DNA from: DASQYE01 sp035940775
GTDB lineage: Bacteria > Acidobacteriota > Blastocatellia > Pyrinomonadales > Pyrinomonadaceae
Length of the DNA: 64,000 nt
Assembly: GCA_035940775.1 (NCBI GenBank)
Contig: DASZEN010000004.1
Location: 206,621 to 270,620 of the forward strand
Reading direction: 5' to 3'
Of the stretch, positions 27,436-36,152 are shown one piece after another. The translations under genes were made by a program, and so were the position numbers. How positions within the stretch are numbered: the first letter of the stretch is position 1; each line of letters starts with the position of its first letter. The notes under the pieces were generated by a model. The model saw only the letters and a program-made list of their open reading frames with translations. It was not told the DNA's origin and did no database searches.

Positions 27436-28091
27436 GCAAGATACGCATTCTTCTCGCCGAAGACCACGAGACGGTGCGCGCAGGCTTGAGGCTGATCGTC
27501 AACGCGCAAAGCGATATGGAGGTCGTGGGCGAAGCAAGCGACGGGCGCGCGGCCCTTGCGCGCGCTCTGGAACTCCTGCCCGACATCGTCCTGATGGACG
27601 TTTCCATGCCACAGCTAAACGGGCTGAAGGCGACCGAGAAACTGAAGGCTACCTGCCCGCAGGTCAAAGTCCTGACCCTGACGCGCCACACCGACTACGG
27701 TTACCTGCAACAGTTGCTGCGCGCGGGAGCATCCGGCTATGTGCTCAAGCAAAGCGCGCCAGCCGAACTGCTGCACGCCATCCGCGCCGTCGCCGCGGGC
27801 GGCAAATACCTTGACCCGGCCGTCGCGGGTAAGGTTATCGGAAACTACTCAGGGCAGATGGCCTCCTTGCGCGGCGCCGCTCAAGGAGGCCGCGACCTAA
27901 GCGAACGCGAAGCAGAAGTCCTGCGCCTCATCGCCTGGGGCCACAGCAACAAAGAGATCGCCGCGCGCCTCCAGCTCAGCGTCAAGACCATCGAAGCCCA
28001 TAAAGCCAACGCGATGAAGCGACTCGGCATGACGAGCCGCATTGACATCGTGCGCTTTGCGATCCTTCAAGGGTGGCTCCAGGACACATAA
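27432..28091 (+). CDS. NarL/FixJ-type response regulator
   Basis: A receiver domain (about 4-120) has the acidic pair AEDHE, the phospho-aspartate in IVLMDVSMP and the KQS lysine in GYVLKQSAPAEL. A LuxR-type helix-turn-helix (about 150-215) reads LSEREAEVLRLIAWGHSNKE and LSVKTIEAHKANAMKRLG. It begins inside the kinase stop codon (4-base overlap), so it is almost certainly the cognate partner of the CheB-CheR-PAS kinase. Confidence 0.93.
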   Translation: MSKIRILLAEDHETVRAGLRLIVNAQSDMEVVGEASDGRAALARALELLPDIVLMDVSMPQLNGLKATEKLKATCPQVKVLTLTRHTDYGYLQQLLRAGASGYVLKQSAPAELLHAIRAVAAGGKYLDPAVAGKVIGNYSGQMASLRGAAQGGRDLSEREAEVLRLIAWGHSNKEIAARLQLSVKTIEAHKANAMKRLGMTSRIDIVRFAILQGWLQDT

Positions 28092-28479
28092 AACCCTGCC
28101 CGCACCATATCCCTCTCACCTTCAACCCTTTTTTCAATAGACAGAACCTTTTAACCGGATAGGGACTTTCCCTATCAACTCTTCGCACCTTCCTAATAGG
28201 CAGCAGCTTTCCATTGTGAGATAGTAAGGCGGTCAACTTACAAAAGTCGGGCGGCGTGTCACTCTTAGCTGAAATTCGACAGACTGCATACGCTCCCGTC
28301 TGAAATGTTGCCGGGGTTCAGCCGGAACACTGAACTGGACAAGGGGGAGAAAAGGGGGGGTGGGTTCGATAAAAACTCACCCTTTTTATTAGCCTCGATT
28401 TGCTCAAGACGAATTAAATCCCCCAACGAGCAGCAACGTACCGTTCGCGGCCCATAAATTTTCCCGCGTTCTCCCGATC
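28092..28479. other. Intergenic region after the two-component pair
   Basis: About 390 bases. GATAGGG-ACTTT-CCCTATC (28160-28178) is a perfect 7-bp stem. A terminator is called at 28358-28390. The rest shows no gene. Confidence 0.5.
28358..28390 (+). terminator. Intrinsic terminator before the receiver gene
   Basis: GGGTGGGT (28358-28365) pairs with ACTCACCC (28375-28382), with one mismatch, and is followed directly by TTTTTATT. It ends the kinase/regulator transcript about 270 bases after the stop codon. Confidence 0.6.
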
Positions 28480-28938
28480 ATGGCTAGTGCATTACGACAC
28501 TCAAAAACAGAAGCGGGCGCTCCCCCGGCGCGAAGGCTTACGCCGAGTGCGAATCCGCTCGTGCTGGTCGTCGAAGATCACGATGATACGCGCTTCCTGC
28601 TCACCTATCTGTTGGAGATGTGGGGCTGCCGGGTGGCGATGGCACAGGACGGCGAGGCAGCCGTTCGTATGGCCGAGCAGACGTGTCCCGATCTTATCCT
28701 GATGGATGCCAGCCTCCCGCGCCTGGATGGTCTGGCGGCCACGCGACGGATACGCGAACTAGCCCGTCTCCATGATGTGCCGATCATCTTTCTTTCCGGC
28801 CATGCCGAAGCCTCGTTTCGCGCCGTGGCGCTCGAAACGGGCGGCAACGATTACGTCACCAAGCCGTTTGAGATAGACCAGTTGGAGAGGGTTTTAGAGA
28901 GGTATCTCGAAAAGGGCGGAGCGGTAAGGGCAAAGTGA
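28480..28938 (+). CDS. Single-domain response regulator (CheY-like)
   Basis: Residues about 28-145 form a receiver domain: VVEDHDDTRF acidic pair, the phospho-aspartate in LILMDASLPRLDG, the Ser switch in IIFLSGHAE, and the lysine in DYVTKPFE. A 25-residue basic, Pro-rich extension precedes it. There is no output domain. A close paralogue lies at 51542-51961. No clear ribosome-binding site is seen. The PYP-like PAS gene follows 19 bases later, so the two may act together. Confidence 0.9.
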   Translation: MASALRHSKTEAGAPPARRLTPSANPLVLVVEDHDDTRFLLTYLLEMWGCRVAMAQDGEAAVRMAEQTCPDLILMDASLPRLDGLAATRRIRELARLHDVPIIFLSGHAEASFRAVALETGGNDYVTKPFEIDQLERVLERYLEKGGAVRAK

Positions 28939-28957
28939 TTGCGAAAGGGAGATTTTT

Positions 28958-29317
28958 ATGATGAGCGCCTCGCTTCTCGGTCAGGAAAAGCTGTTCGGAC
29001 TGTTTGAACTCGACCCGGTGGGAACCGTGCTTTATTCGCGCATCGAGCCGGACGGCAGCGACAGCGGCGGCAACGGAGCAGCGCCGGATGTGGTCGGGCA
29101 TAATTTCTTCGACGAGATTGCGCCGTTCGAGAACGCCGAGGAGCTGCGCCGACGCATCGCCACGTTCAATAACGGCCACGGTCAGGCCGACAACTTCCAT
29201 TTCACATACCATCTTGGGAACGGCCCGCTGCTCGTGAAGGTTCTGCTGGCGCGCATCTGCGAGCGCTCCCGTGGCAGGCGCACGAAATCCATCCTCCTGC
29301 ACATTAGAAAAGTTTAG
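28958..29317 (+). CDS. PYP-like PAS domain protein lacking the chromophore cysteine
   Basis: The 119-residue protein aligns by eye with photoactive yellow protein: VVGHNFFDEIAPFENAEEL corresponds to the PYP stretch around its VIGKNFFKDVAPC, and NFHFTYHLG plus LLVKVLL match the following strands. Tyr26 and Glu30 have the same spacing as PYP Tyr42 and Glu46, which hold the chromophore. The residue at the Cys69 position is Phe57, so no p-coumaroyl thioester can form. A Gly/Ser insertion (about 33-41) is present. AAGGGAG precedes the ATG. It is probably a PAS sensor or interaction protein working with the adjacent receiver. Confidence 0.72.
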   Translation: MMSASLLGQEKLFGLFELDPVGTVLYSRIEPDGSDSGGNGAAPDVVGHNFFDEIAPFENAEELRRRIATFNNGHGQADNFHFTYHLGNGPLLVKVLLARICERSRGRRTKSILLHIRKV

Positions 29318-29377
29318 CTGAAACCTTTTGAACCAGCGGATTCAAACTCGGCCACGGTTTCTGAAACGGAGAAGGCG

Positions 29378-30226
29378 ATGATGAATAGACCTGAGATCAA
29401 GAACGACTCGACGCTCAAGGACGCGGGCCCCGGATACCGCAGCTCAGACCGCGCTGCCGGTGCTCGTTCGGTGGCCGAAGAGTCGTCCGGCAGCAGCGGC
29501 GCGCATAAATTTATTAAGCCGGTTCCGTTCAACGGGCTGCTCACCAACAGGCTGCTGACGGCGCTGCCCGGCGAGGATTTCGCACGCCTTCTTCCGTATC
29601 TCGAACCCATTTCGCTCTCCTGCGGTGAAGACCTTTACGGGTTCGGCGAGGATATCGATGACGTTTATTTTCCCGAGACCGCTGTGATCTCTCACCTCTA
29701 TATTTTGGAGGACGGAAGCACGACCGAGGCGGCCCTGATCGGCAGGGAGGGCATGACGGGACTTTCCACGATCTTCGGCGCGCCCGCGCCGACGCATTGT
29801 ACGCAGGTCATCATTGCGGGCACGGCCCTGAGAATGAGCGCGGAGGTTCTCAGGCGGGATTTCGCACGCGGTCAGGCGATCATGCGCCTGCTGCTCGCTT
29901 ATGCGAGCGCACGCATGGCGCATCTTTCGCAAAGGGCCGTCTGCAATGGCCGTCATACGGTGGTCGAGCGTTTGTGCAGTTGGCTGCTGATGATTCATGA
30001 TCGCGTCGGCGAAGACCAGTTGCCGCTCACGCATGAACAGATCGCCCGTCACCTCGGCACGCGCCGCGCAGGCGTCAGCGAAGCCATCACCGCGCTTCGA
30101 GATAAAGAGGTCATCACGCACAGTCGCGGCCAGATTTGCATTGCGGATCGGCAGGCGCTGGAGACGGCCGCCTGTGAATGCTACCACACGCACAGCCAGC
30201 AAAATCTCTCGACCTTGCAACCCTAA
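29378..30226 (+). CDS. Crp/Fnr family transcriptional regulator
   Basis: A disordered N-terminus (about 1-45) precedes a cyclic-nucleotide-binding-like domain (about 50-170; NRLLTALPGEDFARLLPYLE, VYFPETAVISHLYILEDGS) and a winged helix (about 200-265; LTHEQIARHLGTRRAGVSEA). It ends with an ACECY motif shared with the next gene. No FNR-type N-terminal cysteine cluster is present, so an Fe-S oxygen sensor is unlikely. GGAGAAGG lies close to the ATG. A paralogue follows after 8 bases, giving a tandem pair upstream of the cyanophycin operon. Confidence 0.88.
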   Translation: MMNRPEIKNDSTLKDAGPGYRSSDRAAGARSVAEESSGSSGAHKFIKPVPFNGLLTNRLLTALPGEDFARLLPYLEPISLSCGEDLYGFGEDIDDVYFPETAVISHLYILEDGSTTEAALIGREGMTGLSTIFGAPAPTHCTQVIIAGTALRMSAEVLRRDFARGQAIMRLLLAYASARMAHLSQRAVCNGRHTVVERLCSWLLMIHDRVGEDQLPLTHEQIARHLGTRRAGVSEAITALRDKEVITHSRGQICIADRQALETAACECYHTHSQQNLSTLQP

Positions 30227-30234
30227 GCATACCC

Positions 30235-30939
30235 ATGTCCGGCACAACGCAACCCTTAAGCGAAAACCGTTTGCTCGGGGCCCTGCCTCGTGAGGAGTAC
30301 GAAAGACTCGCGCCTCACCTGGAACCCGTTTCTATCGATCTCGGTCAGACCCTTTTCATGCCTGACGAACAGATTCATCACGTCCATTTTCCCGCCACAG
30401 CGGTCGTTTCTCTCCTCACCGCCCTGGAAGACGGCACGGGAATGGAGGTCGGCCTGGTCGGTCACGAGGGGCTGGTCGGCGTCTCGGCCATCCTGGGTGG
30501 AAACGAGACTAAGTTAGCCACGGTGCAAGCTTCAGGCATGAGCTACAGGCTCCAGGTCGGTAAGCTTCAGGCAGAGTTCAACAGAGGGGAAACGCTGCAA
30601 CGCGCGCTCCTCCGTTACACGCACGCGCTGATGACACAAATATCCCAGTCGGTCGTTTGCAACGCCCGCCATCAAGTAGAGGGGCGGCTGGCCCGTTGGC
30701 TGCTCATGTTCCACGACCGCGTCCGGACAAACGAGTTCGAGCTGACCCAGGAATTTATGGCGAACATGCTCGGCGTGCGCCGCGCCAGCGTCAGTGAAGT
30801 GGCAGAGAAGCTTCAGGAGATGAAGTTGATTAGTTATCAACGCGGTCAGTTCACAATTCTCGACCGGAAGGGGCTGGAAGAGTTCACCTGCGAGTGCTAT
30901 CCGAAGGTTAAAGAAAAATTTGACAACTTTCTGCCCTAG
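30235..30939 (+). CDS. Crp/Fnr family transcriptional regulator (second copy)
   Basis: The effector domain (about 8-130) matches its neighbour (ENRLLGALPREEYERLAPHLE, VHFPATAVVSLLTALEDGTG), and the winged helix (about 155-220) reads LTQEFMANMLGVRRASVSEV. The C-terminus has TCECY like the first copy. The start at 30235, eight bases after the previous stop, is preferred; the frame is open for 19 more codons inside the upstream gene. Tandem duplication with divergence is the simplest history. It may control the downstream cyanophycin genes, inferred from position. Confidence 0.88.
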   Translation: MSGTTQPLSENRLLGALPREEYERLAPHLEPVSIDLGQTLFMPDEQIHHVHFPATAVVSLLTALEDGTGMEVGLVGHEGLVGVSAILGGNETKLATVQASGMSYRLQVGKLQAEFNRGETLQRALLRYTHALMTQISQSVVCNARHQVEGRLARWLLMFHDRVRTNEFELTQEFMANMLGVRRASVSEVAEKLQEMKLISYQRGQFTILDRKGLEEFTCECYPKVKEKFDNFLP

Positions 30940-31291
30940 CGACATGGACGCCGGAAGAGTCGAGCGCGTCCGAGCGCTACGAAATTAGCGAGGCGTAGCT
31001 TCAACGCGCGCCCGCCGCAAGTTTTAAGGGGGCCGCCTCGGCCGACTCGCTACTCTCAAAAGCGTTGAAAAATTGCAGCAATAAATGGTGAGCAAAACTT
31101 GTCCGGTAACGTACTGACGCCCTCACCCGAATCCCTATAATTTAGGAGATTCCCCCTGACGTGTAAGCAGCTCGCATGTGGCCCGTGTGGATTCATCCCC
31201 TGCGGGATCGGATGAAGGATAAGCGCGCCTTCAATCTCGTGTGCATCAGGGAACAGAGGCGCGCTCCGGATGGTTCAATCGGGAGAGTTTG
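30940..31291. other. Leader region of the cyanophycin operon
   Basis: About 350 bases between the Crp/Fnr pair and cyanophycinase. A -10-like TATAAT is at 31136-31141, without a convincing -35. A small inverted repeat (GCTACG 30976-30981 with CGTAGC 30994-30999) lies near the start. A 38-codon frame at 31176-31292 is listed separately. Confidence 0.45.
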
Positions 31292-31292
31292 A
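31176..31292 (+). CDS. Possible 38-residue upstream ORF
   Basis: The frame begins MWPVWIHPLRDRMKDKRAF and ends GSIGRV; its TGA overlaps the cyanophycinase ATG as TGATG. The ribosome-binding site is weak and no family is recognised. It may be a translational-coupling leader or chance. Confidence 0.28.
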   Translation: MWPVWIHPLRDRMKDKRAFNLVCIREQRRAPDGSIGRV

Positions 31293-32254
31293 TGCGTTTA
31301 GCGAAACCCAAAGGTCTGCTGTTCATCATCGGTGGCGGCGAAGACAAGGAAGGAGACTGCACGATCCTGCGCGAGTTCGTCAGGCTCGCCGGAGACGAGA
31401 AGGCACGCATCATCGTGATGACGGCGGCGACTGACGCGCCGGAAGAGGCCGGGCCGCAATACGTCAGGGTTTTCAAACGGCTCGGCGCGCGAAAGGTCGA
31501 GGTGGTTGACGTTTCGACGCGCCAGGATGCGAACCGTCCGGAATCCCTCGCGGCGCTCGAACAAGCGACCGGCGTCTTTTTCACGGGCGGCGACCAGCTT
31601 CATGTCACTTCTCTGATCGGCGGGAGCGCGATGGATCTCTTGCTCCATGAACTCTACAAGAAGGGCGTGGTCATCGCGGGCACGAGCGCGGGCGCGGCCA
31701 TGATGTCCGGCTCGATGTTCGTGCGCGGCCCGGCCGAAGAGAACCCGCGCCTGGAAAATCTGCAACTCGGGCCGGGCGCAGAATTTCTCATGGGCGCCAT
31801 CATAGATACGCATTTTTCGCAGCGCGGTCGCCACGGACGCCTCATCTCGGCGGTCGCGCACTACCCGCACGCCCTCGGGATAGGGATTGACGAGAATACC
31901 GCGCTGGTCGCCAAGGACGGCATTTTCGAGGTGATCGGCGGGGGCGCGGTAATGGTCATCGACGCCGGGGAGTTGACCTACACGAATGTTCCCAACCTCC
32001 GAGAGGACGAGGGACTCGCGCTCTACAACATCAAGCTTCACGTCCTCACGGCCGGGCATCGCTTCAACATGCACGAGCGCCAGCCCATCATCGAGGAGCA
32101 TTCGCGCAAAGAGATCGGTTCGACGCGCGTCCGTCGCACGGGGAAACCGAGGACGCCTTCGGCCGCCAAGAAGAGTTCCAGGAAGACTGGTAAGAAAAGT
32201 ACTAAGAGAAGTTCCAGGAAACGCTCGCAGGCGGCGACGGCGGGCGGCAATTGA
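31292..32254 (+). CDS. cphB: Cyanophycinase
   Basis: The serine peptidase (S51 family) motifs are present: LLFIIGGGEDKEGDC, the nucleophile in AGTSAGAAMMSGSM (about 134-147), histidine in IIDTHFSQRGRHGRL, and glutamate in GIGIDENTAL. The enzyme cleaves cyanophycin to beta-Asp-Arg dipeptides. Start 31292 follows GGGAGAG; upstream codons are less likely. The last 35 residues are an unusual Lys/Arg/Ser-rich tail (AAKKSSRKTGKKSTKRSSRK). It is the first gene of a cyanophycin operon; cphA starts 23 bases later. Confidence 0.93.
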   Translation: MRLAKPKGLLFIIGGGEDKEGDCTILREFVRLAGDEKARIIVMTAATDAPEEAGPQYVRVFKRLGARKVEVVDVSTRQDANRPESLAALEQATGVFFTGGDQLHVTSLIGGSAMDLLLHELYKKGVVIAGTSAGAAMMSGSMFVRGPAEENPRLENLQLGPGAEFLMGAIIDTHFSQRGRHGRLISAVAHYPHALGIGIDENTALVAKDGIFEVIGGGAVMVIDAGELTYTNVPNLREDEGLALYNIKLHVLTAGHRFNMHERQPIIEEHSRKEIGSTRVRRTGKPRTPSAAKKSSRKTGKKSTKRSSRKRSQAATAGGN

Positions 32255-32277
32255 TAGCTAAGCAAGGGGAAACGATC

Positions 32278-34935
32278 ATGAGGGTTGACAAGATCAGGAC
32301 GCTGGCGGGGCCGAACATTTACAATCACAAGCCCGTGCTCGTGATGAGGCTTCATCTGGAGGGATTGGCCGAGACCGAGAGCAATCAGATTCCCGGCTTT
32401 ATCGAGCGGCTGATAGCGCTCCTGCCGGGCTTGCGTGAACACGGTTGCAGCAAGGGTCGGCCGGGCGGGTTTGTAGAGCGATTGGTGGGCGGGACGTATT
32501 TCGGCCACGTCGTCGAACATGTCGCCCTGGAGTTGTCGGAGCTGGCGAATATTCCCGTCTATTACGGCAAAACGCTCTATGCGGATGAGCCGGGCTACTA
32601 CAACGTAGTGGTCGCCTACAAGGCCGAGCGTGGGATGCGTTTCCTGCTGGGTGTGGCCGTCGAACTGGTGGATGCGCTCGTCAAAGGCGAGCCGTACCTT
32701 TTGGAAGATAAGCTAAGTGAAGCGCACTCGCTCATCGCGCGCACGGAACTGGGCCCGAGCACGCGCGCCATTGTCGAGGCGGCTCGCAATCGTGACATCC
32801 CCGTGTTTCGCGTCAACAGCGATAGCCTGGTTCAACTCGGCTATGGCAAGAATCGAAAGTTCATACAGGCCGCCATGACCAACCAGACGAGCGGCATCGC
32901 CGTCGAAATCGCGGGCGACAAGGAACTGACCAAAACAATCTTGGAGCAGGCCGATCTTCCAGTGCCGCGCGGGCGCATCGTGGAGACGGTGGAGGAAGCT
33001 GTCTCCGCGATGCTCGATCTGGGCGCGCCGGTCGTCGTCAAACCGATGGACGGGCACCAGGGCAAGGGCGTCTCTCTCAATCTCACGACTCCGGCGGAAG
33101 TGGCGGAAGCCTTCCTGATCGCGCAGGCACACTCCCACGATGTGCTGGTCGAAGAACAATTAACGGGGCGCGATTATCGCGTGCTGGTCGTGAACGGGAG
33201 GCTCGTTGCCGCCAGTGAGCGATTGCCCTGTCACGTCACGGGCGACGGTCTGCACACGCTCAACGAGTTGATCGAGCTGGCAAACCGCGACCCCTTGCGC
33301 GGCGACGGACACGATAAGGCTTTGACGAAGATCGTCGTCGATCAAGTAATGCTCTGCGGTCTGCGCAAGCGGAATCTGAGTTTGGAATATGTGCCCATGC
33401 CGGGCGAGCGCGTCCTTTTGCGCGAGACGGGAAACCTCTCGACGGGCGGCACGGCGACCGACGTGACAGACCATGTTCATCCCGAAATCCGTCGGCAATG
33501 CGAACGTGCGGCGCGCGTCGTCGGCCTTGACATCTGCGGCCTCGACCTCGTAGCCGAGGACATCTCCAGGCCTTTCCAGAAGGGCAACGGCTTTATCGAA
33601 GCCAACGCCGCGCCGGGGCTTCGGATGCACACTTCACCGACGCACGGGCAGCGGCGCGATGTCGGCGGCGCAATCATCGACATGATCTACCCGCAGGGGG
33701 CGAACGGGCGCATCCCCATCATCTCCATCACAGGCACGAACGGCAAGACGACCGTCACGCGCATGATCGGCCACATCCTTCAGGAGATGAACTGGTGCGT
33801 GGGCATGACGACCACCGACGGCATACACATCGGTGGCGAGCTGGTATCGCGCGGCGACACAACGGGCCCACACTCGGCGCGCGTCGTGCTCTCTGACCCG
33901 ACCGTAGAGATTGCCGTGCTTGAGACGGCGCGCGGGGGCATCACGCGGCGCGGACTCGGCTACGACTGGTCGGACATCTCCGTCATCACCAATATACGCG
34001 AGGATCACATCGGGCAGGACGGCATCCGCGACATCCAGGATTTGGTGCATATCAAATCTCTCGTGGCGGAGCGCGTCCGCGAAGGCGGCTCGCTCATCCT
34101 CAACGCCGATGACGAGCAGTGCGTCCGGCTAATCGAGAACGAGCGCATCAGGCGTGTCAATAAGCAGTTCATCTACTTCTCGCTGAGCGATAATCACTTG
34201 CTGATTAGAAAGTATCTGGACAAGGGCGGGGCGGCGTTTTTCGTGAGAGACGGCTGGATCATCGAAGCGACAGGGCACGACGAGCAGAGGGTCGTCGAAG
34301 TCTCTTCCATCCCTGTGACGATGGGCGGGACGGCCCAGTTCCAGATAGCCAACGCGATGGCCGCAATCGCCGCCGCCCGCGCCTACGGCGTGACGAGAGA
34401 AACGGTCGCCGTCGCGTTGAAGAGCTTCAGCAACGACGAGCACAATCCTGGTCGGGCCAATCTTTATCAAGTCGGGGCGGGCTACGTGATAGTGGATTAC
34501 GGCCATAACCCTGCCGCCTTCGAGGCCGTCAGCAGGATGGCCGCCCAGTGGGACGGGCGGCGCGTGACGTGCATCCTCGGCGTTCCCGGCGATAGGGATG
34601 ATCGCCTTATTGAAGAAGCGGGGCGCATCGCCGCGAGGGGATTCAATCGCATTATTATCAAGGAAGACAAAGACCTGCGCGGCAGGCAAAAGGGCGAAGT
34701 GGCGCGCCTGCTCTGTCGCGCCGTGGGCGAAGCGTCACCGGAGCGTGAATGCCTCACGGTGCTCGACGAAGTCGAAGCCTTTTCGCACGAGTTGAAAGAG
34801 ATGAAGCACAATGATGTGATCGTCATCTTCTACGACCAGCTCGAACCCGTCCTCGAAGTGCTAGCACGATGCGGCGCTGTTCCGGCGGCGAGCATCGGAG
34901 AACTTACGCCGCAGTTCAGCATGGCGACGGGCTGA
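32278..34935 (+). CDS. cphA: Cyanophycin synthetase
   Basis: The 885-residue enzyme has the full CphA1 layout: an N-terminal domain (about 1-160), an ATP-grasp domain (about 215-480; VVVKPMDGHQGKGVSLNL, FIEANAAPGLRMH) and a Mur-ligase-like domain (about 485-885; P-loop ITGTNGKTTVTRMIG, then LETARGGITRRGLGYD and DYGHNPAAFEA). It adds Asp to the backbone and Arg to each side chain of the storage polymer multi-L-arginyl-poly-L-aspartate, using ATP. Start 32278 follows AGGGGAAA. It lies between cyanophycinase and isoaspartyl dipeptidase. Confidence 0.95.
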   Translation: MRVDKIRTLAGPNIYNHKPVLVMRLHLEGLAETESNQIPGFIERLIALLPGLREHGCSKGRPGGFVERLVGGTYFGHVVEHVALELSELANIPVYYGKTLYADEPGYYNVVVAYKAERGMRFLLGVAVELVDALVKGEPYLLEDKLSEAHSLIARTELGPSTRAIVEAARNRDIPVFRVNSDSLVQLGYGKNRKFIQAAMTNQTSGIAVEIAGDKELTKTILEQADLPVPRGRIVETVEEAVSAMLDLGAPVVVKPMDGHQGKGVSLNLTTPAEVAEAFLIAQAHSHDVLVEEQLTGRDYRVLVVNGRLVAASERLPCHVTGDGLHTLNELIELANRDPLRGDGHDKALTKIVVDQVMLCGLRKRNLSLEYVPMPGERVLLRETGNLSTGGTATDVTDHVHPEIRRQCERAARVVGLDICGLDLVAEDISRPFQKGNGFIEANAAPGLRMHTSPTHGQRRDVGGAIIDMIYPQGANGRIPIISITGTNGKTTVTRMIGHILQEMNWCVGMTTTDGIHIGGELVSRGDTTGPHSARVVLSDPTVEIAVLETARGGITRRGLGYDWSDISVITNIREDHIGQDGIRDIQDLVHIKSLVAERVREGGSLILNADDEQCVRLIENERIRRVNKQFIYFSLSDNHLLIRKYLDKGGAAFFVRDGWIIEATGHDEQRVVEVSSIPVTMGGTAQFQIANAMAAIAAARAYGVTRETVAVALKSFSNDEHNPGRANLYQVGAGYVIVDYGHNPAAFEAVSRMAAQWDGRRVTCILGVPGDRDDRLIEEAGRIAARGFNRIIIKEDKDLRGRQKGEVARLLCRAVGEASPERECLTVLDEVEAFSHELKEMKHNDVIVIFYDQLEPVLEVLARCGAVPAASIGELTPQFSMATG

Positions 34936-34944
34936 GAGACGTTG

Positions 34945-36111
34945 ATGCTCACGCTCATCGAGAATGGAGAAATCTACGCGCCCGCTCCGCTTGGGCCGAG
35001 CGACGTGTTGATTCTGGGCGACCGGATCGCAAAGCTTGGCGAGGTTGACCGTCGAGCGCTCGCGTCTCTCGGGCTCGAACTCGAAATCATAGATGCGAGC
35101 GGTTGCCTTGTCACTCCCGGCCTCATAGACCCGCACGAGCACCTCACGGGTGGGAGCGGAGAGCGCGGCTTCAGCACGCAGACGCCCGAAATCTATGCGA
35201 GCGAGCTTGCTCTGGCGGGAATCACAACGGTCGTTGGTTGTCTCGGCGTGGATACGGCGACCAAGACCATGCCCGCGCTTCTCGCAAAAGCCAAAGGCTT
35301 GAACGAAGAGGGACTGACGGCTTATATCTGGTCGGGCGGCTACAACGTGCCTCCCGTCACGCTCACGAGTTCCGTACGCGAAGACATTCTCTTCATCTCG
35401 GAAGTGATCGGCGCGGGAGAGGTTGCAATCTCCGACGCGCGTTCGACCGCTCCCGACCCGCTCGAACTCTCCAGGCTCGTTCGGGACGCCTACGTTGGCG
35501 GCCTCCTTAGTAAAAAGTGCGGCGTCACGCATTTCCATGTCGGAGATGAAAGGGCGCGGCTCAAACTGCTCCGCACCCTGATTGATGACTATGAGATAAA
35601 TCCCGCGCTCATCTACCCGACGCACGTCGAGCGCAACGAAGAATTGATGCGTGAGGCCATCGAGCTTGCCGCGCGCGGCTCGTACGTGGACATCGACACG
35701 GTCGAGCGTGACTTGCCGAAATGGCTGCGCTTCTATCTGGATAACGGCGGGAATCCGTCACGCCTCACGGCCTCGTCAGATGCTTCCATCAACGGCCCGC
35801 AGAGCCTCCTGGAGCAGGTGCGCGCCTGCGTCCTCGAACACGGCTTCCCGCTTGAGCAGACGCTCGCCCTCGTCACGACGAACACAGCCGCCGTCCTCAG
35901 ACTCGCGCGTAAAGGTCAGCTTGAAGTCGGCCGTGACGCCGATGTGCTCGTACTACGTAAAGACTCGCTTGAGATCAGGGAGGTAATCGCACAGGGTCGC
36001 CGACTCGTCCAGGACGGTGAGCTTGTCTTCAGTGAAAGGTTCCTGTCGGAGAGCGACCGCCTGATAAGGCTCGAAGGAAAGTTGACGGGTAGTACCTGGA
36101 GTAGCAGGTAA
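34945..36111 (+). CDS. iadA: Isoaspartyl dipeptidase (IadA family)
   Basis: The amidohydrolase fold is intact: the HxH metal motif in GLIDPHEHLTGGSGERG, ATKTMPALLAKAKGL and the histidines in CGVTHFHVGDE and YPTHVERNEE, plus the late aspartate in TASSDASINGP. The enzyme would hydrolyse beta-Asp-Arg dipeptides made by cyanophycinase, completing degradation to Asp and Arg. The start is ATG 34945 (TTG 34942 precedes it); nine bases separate it from cphA. The 388-residue length fits the family. Confidence 0.93.
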   Translation: MLTLIENGEIYAPAPLGPSDVLILGDRIAKLGEVDRRALASLGLELEIIDASGCLVTPGLIDPHEHLTGGSGERGFSTQTPEIYASELALAGITTVVGCLGVDTATKTMPALLAKAKGLNEEGLTAYIWSGGYNVPPVTLTSSVREDILFISEVIGAGEVAISDARSTAPDPLELSRLVRDAYVGGLLSKKCGVTHFHVGDERARLKLLRTLIDDYEINPALIYPTHVERNEELMREAIELAARGSYVDIDTVERDLPKWLRFYLDNGGNPSRLTASSDASINGPQSLLEQVRACVLEHGFPLEQTLALVTTNTAAVLRLARKGQLEVGRDADVLVLRKDSLEIREVIAQGRRLVQDGELVFSERFLSESDRLIRLEGKLTGSTWSSR

Positions 36112-36152
36112 TAATCCCGAGGCAATACATCTAAAAGCACTGGAGGCATATC

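Noticed and set aside
28160..28178. GGGACTTTCC inside a 7-bp stem, resembling the eukaryotic NF-kB site
   Set aside because: Coincidental in a bacterium; it is simply the loop region of a small inverted repeat.
29378..30939. FNR-type Fe-S oxygen sensing by the Crp/Fnr pair
   Set aside because: No N-terminal cysteine cluster is present; the only conserved cysteines are at the C-terminus.
34945..36111. Dihydroorotase or imidazolonepropionase instead of IadA
   Set aside because: Motif order and the position right after cyanophycinase and CphA fit isoaspartyl dipeptidase better.
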